In this document: one piece after another, positions 59,003 through 64,000 of the stretch
How positions within the stretch are numbered: position 1 is the first letter of the stretch
How the letters are laid out: each line of letters starts with the position of its first letter
Assembly: GCA_965225955.1 (NCBI GenBank)
Contig: CBDDBX010000026.1
Coordinates: 62,001 to 126,000 of the forward strand
Direction of reading: 5' to 3'
Source of the DNA: CBDDBX01 sp965225955
Lineage (GTDB): Bacteria > Acidobacteriota > Aminicenantia > UBA2199
Length of the DNA: 64,000 nt
The notes under the pieces: generated by a model
Database searches by the model: none
Told to the model about the DNA's origin: nothing
Seen by the model: only the letters and a program-made list of their open reading frames with translations
Translations under genes and position numbers: made by a program

Positions 59003-59048
59003 ATTTTTTTTGCAGGATTTCCCTGTAGCAGTTGTTATAGTTTTTCCC

Positions 59049-59076
59049 TTGATAAAAAAAAGGCTTTACTGTAAAA
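59049..59076 (+). promoter_or_regulatory. promoter of the propeller/RND operon
   Basis: TTGATA (59049-59054), 16-bp spacer, TAAAAT (59071-59076). The leader to the ATG at 59098 is about 15 nt and contains no clear Shine-Dalgarno sequence. Confidence 0.6.
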
Positions 59077-59097
59077 TTCAGTACGTAAAGCATATTT

Positions 59098-60204
59098 ATG
59101 GGAATTAAAGTTAGACAAATGAAAACTTACATACTTCTAATTACTGCTATGATCTCTCTCACAGTCAGTCTGGCAGGGTCTTTACCTCAGAAACAGGAAG
59201 CACTGCAACTTACAGAAGTATATACTATAAACGATCTGCAGGAAGGGAGCTACAGGTTTATCTGGCCCGGAGTACTAATAGTACTGAAAGATAATTCTCT
59301 TCTTATAGCCGACAGAGATCAGCTTCTCCATTTCAGCCCTGAAGGTAAGTTCATAAGAAACCTGCTGATAAAAGGTGAAGGTCCTGGTGAAATATCAGGC
59401 CCTTTCAGTTTCTACCTTGCAGGTGATTCAGTACTTATATATGACTTCATTAAAAACAAAGTTGTTAAAACTGACTTCAGTAGAAGACTTCTGGATGAGT
59501 GGAAGCTTCCATTTCAGTGTGACAACATTATCTCTATTAACCGGAACTCTTTAACAGTATTAAAAGAAAGGAATCCCTCAGTAACTGGCAGAAATGGTAT
59601 TTTCATAAACAGAACAGAGCTGCTACGCCTTAATATGAAAGGTGGAAAAGAGGCAGAAATATTCAGTTTCCCATTAAGATATATGAGATCAGAAGCAGGT
59701 ATTCAGTCAATCGATCACCTGCTTCTTAACTATATTTCTGAACAATATATAGTTGCATCCTGGAAAAGAGAATATGAACTTAATATTATTGACAGATTAA
59801 CCGGGAAAATAGTAAAGACTTTCAGCAGACCATTTATTTCTGTCAAAAGCACCACCTCTTCAGGCCGGGTTGCAGGTTACACAGATAATCTCCCTGATAT
59901 AAGAAGAGTCATGATAAACGGAAAGGAAATATGGATTGAAACTGCTGCCAGATCAATTGGCGGTTCATATATAATAGATAGATTTTCAGAGTCCGGGGAA
60001 TATATTTCTTCATTTTCTACAGGTATAAAAGGCCATCTTCTACAAGTAAAAAATGACCAGTTTTACTATTTAATTCAAGATTCTGAAGATAACCCAACTG
60101 TAACTAAATACGTAAAAGATAAAGATGAAACCAAAAATGAATTATGTTCGTCTCAGTATCGTAATTGCAAATATAAAAAAAATTTACTGTTACCGGACAG
60201 TTAA
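59098..60204 (+). CDS. 6-bladed beta-propeller protein, exported (second copy)
   Basis: 368 aa from the first ATG; ATG 59119 (MKTYILLITAMISLTVSLAG) gives a cleaner signal peptide and may be the real start. The propeller has NSLLIADRDQLLHFSPEGKFIRNLLIKG followed by the hallmark GEGPGEISGPF (about residue 95), then SVLIYDFIKNKVVKTDF. It is in the same family as 21236-22333 but here precedes RND efflux genes by 18 nt. The C-terminal end is Lys-, Asn- and Cys-rich (CSSQYRNCKYKKN). Confidence 0.8.
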   Translation: MGIKVRQMKTYILLITAMISLTVSLAGSLPQKQEALQLTEVYTINDLQEGSYRFIWPGVLIVLKDNSLLIADRDQLLHFSPEGKFIRNLLIKGEGPGEISGPFSFYLAGDSVLIYDFIKNKVVKTDFSRRLLDEWKLPFQCDNIISINRNSLTVLKERNPSVTGRNGIFINRTELLRLNMKGGKEAEIFSFPLRYMRSEAGIQSIDHLLLNYISEQYIVASWKREYELNIIDRLTGKIVKTFSRPFISVKSTTSSGRVAGYTDNLPDIRRVMINGKEIWIETAARSIGGSYIIDRFSESGEYISSFSTGIKGHLLQVKNDQFYYLIQDSEDNPTVTKYVKDKDETKNELCSSQYRNCKYKKNLLLPDS

Positions 60205-60222
60205 TAAATTCGAGGAGAAAAA

Positions 60223-61473
60223 ATGGATAAAGTAATCAAAATTGTATCAGCGGTAATCCTGATAGCAGGACTCTCATACGGAGGCTACAAACTTTTCTCA
60301 AAAGGCGAGAAGAGTGACGACACAGAAATTATCAAGGCTGATAAGAAGAAAGATACCAAAAAGAAAGAAGCACCTCTACCTGTAAAGATAACAACAGTAG
60401 AAAAAGGTGATCTGCCTCTCCGCCTCAGAATCTCAGCTACAGCTGATGCATGGGAAAGAGCTTTTCTTAAAACAGAAGTAACCGGAAAAGTCGAAAAACT
60501 TTCATGTAAAGTAGGCCAGATGGTTAAAAAAGGGCAGGTTCTTCTGAAAATTGAAGATTACGAAAAGGCTCTTGCATTAAGAAGAGCAGAAGCTGAAAAA
60601 TATAAAGCACTTTCAGCTTTCCTCGTTAAAGAAGATACAAGTATAACTGGTAATCAGCAGGCTTCTGATGCAGATATGAAAAAACTTGCTGAACTTAAGA
60701 AAAAATATCTGAAAGCTCTCAAAGATTATGAAAAAGGCAGAATCAGCGAAGCTAAAATGGATGCAATAGCCGGAGCATATGAAAAGGTTCAGATCTTCAC
60801 CGGTTCAATCAGAGAAGAACTCAGAAAAGCTCAGGAAGGGGTTTCACAGGCTGTTGTAAATGTTAAACAGGCAAGACTTGACCTTGCTAAAACAGTAATT
60901 AAAGCCCCTTTTGATGGTATTATTTCAGAAATCAAAATAAGCAAAGGTCAGCAGGTAAGCTCAGGTGTTGACGCGATTAAAGTCGTTAATCTTAAGAGTG
61001 TATACCTGAAAGGCCATGCTCTCGAATCAGAAGTAGCAAAGCTGAAAAATGATGTAAAAGTCAGAATTAAAATGGACTCATATCCAGATAAATTCTTCTA
61101 CGGCAGTCTTCAGTCAGTAAGTCCTGAAGTAAATGAAGAGAAGAAAACGATTACTGTATACATAAAAGTAGAAAATGAAAACAATCTTATTCTTCCTGGT
61201 ATGAATTCTGAAGTTGATATCGAATACAAAGTTATGTCCGGTGTAGTAAAAGTTCCTGCCAACACAATTATTGCAAGACAGGATCGATATCTTGTATTCA
61301 AAATCAAGGATCGTAAAGGTACTAAAGGTATCGCCATATGGCAGTATGTTAAAACCGGTGCAAGAAATGATGAAGAAGTTGAAATTCTTGAGGGTCTGAA
61401 TGGCGGAGAAACAGTCGTAACTGATGGTCACCTTACACTGGGTCACCAGTCAAAGATTAAAATAGTAAAATGA
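60223..61473 (+). CDS. RND efflux periplasmic adaptor (membrane fusion protein)
   Basis: 416 aa. N-terminal membrane anchor (IVSAVILIAGLSYGGYKLF) and a Lys-rich stretch, then the lipoyl-type half KTEVTGKVEKLSCKVGQMVKKGQVLLKIEDYE (about residues 85-115) and a long alpha-hairpin (about 117-220). The second lipoyl half is KTVIKAPFDGIISEIKISKGQQVSSG (about 225-250), then beta-barrel and membrane-proximal domains (FYGSLQSVSPEVNEEKKTITVYIKVEN; GLNGGETVVTDGHLTLG). It links the inner-membrane pump to an outer-membrane channel. It overlaps the pump gene by 4 nt. Confidence 0.92.
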   Translation: MDKVIKIVSAVILIAGLSYGGYKLFSKGEKSDDTEIIKADKKKDTKKKEAPLPVKITTVEKGDLPLRLRISATADAWERAFLKTEVTGKVEKLSCKVGQMVKKGQVLLKIEDYEKALALRRAEAEKYKALSAFLVKEDTSITGNQQASDADMKKLAELKKKYLKALKDYEKGRISEAKMDAIAGAYEKVQIFTGSIREELRKAQEGVSQAVVNVKQARLDLAKTVIKAPFDGIISEIKISKGQQVSSGVDAIKVVNLKSVYLKGHALESEVAKLKNDVKVRIKMDSYPDKFFYGSLQSVSPEVNEEKKTITVYIKVENENNLILPGMNSEVDIEYKVMSGVVKVPANTIIARQDRYLVFKIKDRKGTKGIAIWQYVKTGARNDEEVEILEGLNGGETVVTDGHLTLGHQSKIKIVK

Positions 61474-64000
61474 GTATGATAGATATTTCAGTTAAACGTC
61501 CCATAGGGACAATAATGGCCTTTATCGGGGTCATTCTTCTTGGATGGATCTCTTTCTCCAATCTGTCCATAGATCTCCTGCCGGATCTGAGTTATCCAAA
61601 GATAACGGTTCTGACAGAGTATCCCGGTTCCGGTCCTGAAGAGATTGAACGTCTTATTACTACCAGTCTTGAAGGTAGCTTATCCTCAATTCCCGGTGTA
61701 AAAGAGATTAACTCTATATCAAAAGAGGGTGCCTCGGTAATTACCATAGAGTTTCACTGGGGTACAGACATGGACTTTGCTCTTCTCCACACAAAAGAGA
61801 AATCTGAAGAGGCCCGTAAAAACCTGCCGGACGATTGTGAAGCCCCGGTTATAATGGAGTGGGACCCTTCAGCTGCCCCTATTATTATTGCAACAATAAG
61901 CAGTAATGAGAGAGATGCCAAAAGCCTTAAAGAGGCTGCAGAGTTCATCGTAAAGCCGAGACTTGAACAGCTTGATGGTATTGCAAGAGTTGAGGTTCGT
62001 GGTGGCGATGAAGAAGAGATCTCTGTAGAAATTGATCCTTCAAAGAGTGCTGCTCTTAATGTAACTCTTGCAGAAATCAAGACTGCAATTACCAATAACA
62101 ATATCATCTCAAGTGGTGGTACAGTTTCAAAAGACAACAGAAGATACAATCTTAAAATCGACGGTGAAGTTCAGGCTCCCGAAGAGATTGAGAATATTCT
62201 TATTAAAAAATATGGTAACAGAAGTATTACCATTAAAGATATCGGAAGAGCTTTTTACAAAAACAAGATTAAACAGGGAGATATAAGATTCAACACATCC
62301 CAGTCTCTCTCTCTTCTTCTCTACAAAGAATCTGGTGGTAATACTGTTAATTCAACAAAATCATCTGAAAAGACCTTTAAATCCTTATCTACAGAATTTA
62401 AAGATCTGAAGTTCAGAATCATTGCCAAAGAAGCAGATCTTATTATCTCATCCATAGATTCACTTATCTCCTCACTGGTTATGGGTGGAGGTCTTGCATT
62501 TCTGGTACTGCTATTCTTCCTTCAGAACCCAAGAGATCCATCTCTTGGAGCAGTTTCAATTGTAATTTCAATTGTATCAACATTCACTCTCATGTTCTTC
62601 CTGGATGTTAATGTAAATATAATGTCCCTTGGTGGTCTGGTTCTGGGAGTTGGTATGTTTGTTGACAACTCAATTATCGTTATAGAGTCTATCTACAGGC
62701 ACAGAGATGATAACAATATTATTGCCTCCATTATTAAAGGTACAAAAGAGGTTGGTGGAGCTATCTCAGCATCAACACTGACAACAATCTCTATATTCCT
62801 TCCTGTTATCTACCTCTACGGTATTACAGGTAAACTATTTAAAGATCAGGCACTCACAGTATCATTCTCACTTATCTCCTCACTGATAGTTGCGATAACA
62901 CTTCTGCCTGCTCTCTCTGCATTCAGATCCGGTCTGAAAAATGACTATACAGACGATCTTGATAACAATAAGAAAGATGGAGCCTTTTTTAAAATTCTCA
63001 GAGGTTCAAACCATGTACTTCTTATTCCATTTAAGATATTTGGTAACATAATAATATACACAGTAGGAACACTCTTCTACTCTGTTAAATTTATCTTTTT
63101 TGGTTTTCTTCCAAAGATACTCTCCTATGTTCTGAAACCATGTTATAAGGTATTTAACAGAACTTATGAGGCTTTTGACAAGTGGTACCACAAAATGCTG
63201 GTAAAGTTTCTGGATAACAAGAAACTCGCAGGCCTCCTTGCACTTACCGTTGCGTGTGGAATCTACCTCTCGTTTATGGTGTTGAAAGTAGAACTTCTTC
63301 CGACTCCTGAGAGTGAGAAATTTGAGATAAAAGCTCTTACTGCACCGGTATACGGATATGAAGAGACAGAAAATACCGGCAGACAGATTGAAGACCAGCT
63401 CTACAGTATCAAAGGAGTTGATTTCGTATATACTGAACTGGGTGCTGTTTCAAAACTTTCAGCCAACAGTGAAGATTTTTCAGTAAACAATCTACACTTC
63501 ATCGTAAAATGCAAAACTCCTGAACTCAGGGAAAAAGCTATGAAAGAGGCTGAGAAACTTATGGCAAAAGCCGATCTTCTCAACTACTCAGTTTTCCTTG
63601 AAAAGAACACTCTGTCCCAATATCTGGCTATGGAAGGAGATAACTTCCAGATAAAAGTCTATTATGAAGATATAGACAACGGAAAAGATGCTGTTGCCAA
63701 AATAAACAAAGCTATAGAAAAACTGAATATAAGTGAGCTTAAAGCAACAACCAGTGAAGGTAAACCTCTCTATGCTCTGAAATTCAGACAGGATGTGCTG
63801 GATAAACTTAACCTCACAAAAGACAGAGTTGCAAACTACATTGAACAGGCAGTTAAAGGTGAGAAAGCAGGTACTCTGAAGAAGATTCAGAAGAGTTACG
63901 ATATTTTTGTAAGAGTTCCTGTTGTTGGTGTTATGGAAGCTAAGAACATGATGAACCTCCAGATTCCTGTTAATGGGGCTACTCTCTATCTTAAAGACCT
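61470..64000 (+). CDS. RND-family efflux pump (AcrB/HAE or HME-like), 3' end outside window
   Basis: The open frame runs from ATG 61470 to the window end (843 codons, no stop), so about the last fifth is missing. It starts MIDISVKRPIGTIMAFIGVILLGWISFSNLSIDLLPDLSYPKITV-like, with the first membrane helix and porter domain (YPGSGPEEIERLITTSLEG). LGGLVLGVGMFVDNSIIVIESIYRHRDD lies in the fourth helix region. Only one Asp is present in the proton-relay spot (VDN) where many RND pumps have VDD. A second porter domain begins near 63290. Substrate unknown; a drug or lipid exporter is likely. Confidence 0.92.
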   Translation, partial: MSMIDISVKRPIGTIMAFIGVILLGWISFSNLSIDLLPDLSYPKITVLTEYPGSGPEEIERLITTSLEGSLSSIPGVKEINSISKEGASVITIEFHWGTDMDFALLHTKEKSEEARKNLPDDCEAPVIMEWDPSAAPIIIATISSNERDAKSLKEAAEFIVKPRLEQLDGIARVEVRGGDEEEISVEIDPSKSAALNVTLAEIKTAITNNNIISSGGTVSKDNRRYNLKIDGEVQAPEEIENILIKKYGNRSITIKDIGRAFYKNKIKQGDIRFNTSQSLSLLLYKESGGNTVNSTKSSEKTFKSLSTEFKDLKFRIIAKEADLIISSIDSLISSLVMGGGLAFLVLLFFLQNPRDPSLGAVSIVISIVSTFTLMFFLDVNVNIMSLGGLVLGVGMFVDNSIIVIESIYRHRDDNNIIASIIKGTKEVGGAISASTLTTISIFLPVIYLYGITGKLFKDQALTVSFSLISSLIVAITLLPALSAFRSGLKNDYTDDLDNNKKDGAFFKILRGSNHVLLIPFKIFGNIIIYTVGTLFYSVKFIFFGFLPKILSYVLKPCYKVFNRTYEAFDKWYHKMLVKFLDNKKLAGLLALTVACGIYLSFMVLKVELLPTPESEKFEIKALTAPVYGYEETENTGRQIEDQLYSIKGVDFVYTELGAVSKLSANSEDFSVNNLHFIVKCKTPELREKAMKEAEKLMAKADLLNYSVFLEKNTLSQYLAMEGDNFQIKVYYEDIDNGKDAVAKINKAIEKLNISELKATTSEGKPLYALKFRQDVLDKLNLTKDRVANYIEQAVKGEKAGTLKKIQKSYDIFVRVPVVGVMEAKNMMNLQIPVNGATLYLKD

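Overview
The window comes from a low-GC (roughly 40 percent by eye), gene-dense, Gram-negative-type (diderm) bacterium. Diderm markers are LptD, two outer-membrane beta-barrel proteins, an RND efflux system and several signal-peptide proteins. The gene set (bacillithiol genes, a long double-domain ThyX, PSP1/RicT, TrpR, PEP/pyruvate-binding proteins, c-di-GMP enzymes) fits a free-living spirochaete best. The phylum is an inference; nothing in the window proves it. The organism makes its own aromatic amino acids.

Layout. 1-5.5 kb (minus): bacillithiol operon read as MBL hydrolase, SAM methyltransferase, bshC, bshB, bshA, ABC exporter (cut by the window edge). The methyltransferase makes N-methyl-bacillithiol the likely end product. 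5.6-7.9 kb (minus): outer-membrane barrel and S41 protease. 8-12 kb: convergent diguanylate cyclase and HD-GYP phosphodiesterase. 12-12.5 kb: ProX-type tRNA editing protein. 12.6-20.9 kb (plus): lone trpB with its own promoter, then trpR-trpE-trpGD-trpC-trpF-trpB-trpA. 20.9-22.9 kb (minus): small Cys-rich secreted protein, beta-propeller and thioredoxin-like protein. 23-24.9 kb (minus): mtgA and a ROK protein; then tRNA-Lys. 25.3-31 kb: PHP protein, glycosyltransferase, nucleotide-sugar enzyme and lptD. 31.4-34.9 kb: P-loop protein, ThyX, glutamate dehydrogenase. 35.2-40.6 kb: two large PEP/pyruvate-binding proteins, one with receiver domains; then tRNA-Arg. 40.7-42.2 kb: gene-free island with four tandem promoter-to-terminator units (probable small RNAs) and several repeat families. 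42.1-48.3 kb (plus): complete shikimate operon aroF-aroB-aroD-aroEK-aroA-aroC, preceded by an aromatic-rich leader peptide. 48.3-49.2 kb: small helical protein, repeats and a branched-stem structured element. 49.2-51.8 kb: lepB, ktrB-like and ktrA-like. 51.8-56.8 kb (minus): FadL/UPF0164-like barrel, PSP1, holB and a degenerate UvrA paralogue. 56.9-64 kb (plus): frameshifted periplasmic protein, suhB, beta-propeller, RND adaptor and RND pump (cut by the window end).

Themes. The aro and trp operons together cover erythrose-4-phosphate plus PEP to tryptophan. They seem to use different controls: a Phe/Tyr/Trp leader peptide for aro, TrpR for trp. Promoters of the form TTGACA-17-TANNNT are easy to see, and several lie so close to the start codon that the mRNA would be leaderless. 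The longer intergenic gaps carry a degenerate 10-bp-period repeat family (CACRGACAAN and its complement) that is absent from the genes.

Best candidates for something undescribed: the four-unit small-RNA array (41.0-41.6 kb), the aroF leader peptide (42.1 kb), the branched-stem element (48.83-48.99 kb), the UvrA-like ATPase with complementary losses in its two ATPase halves (54.8-56.8 kb), the paired PEP-synthase-like proteins (35.3-40.6 kb) and the Cys-rich/propeller/thioredoxin cassette (20.9-22.9 kb).
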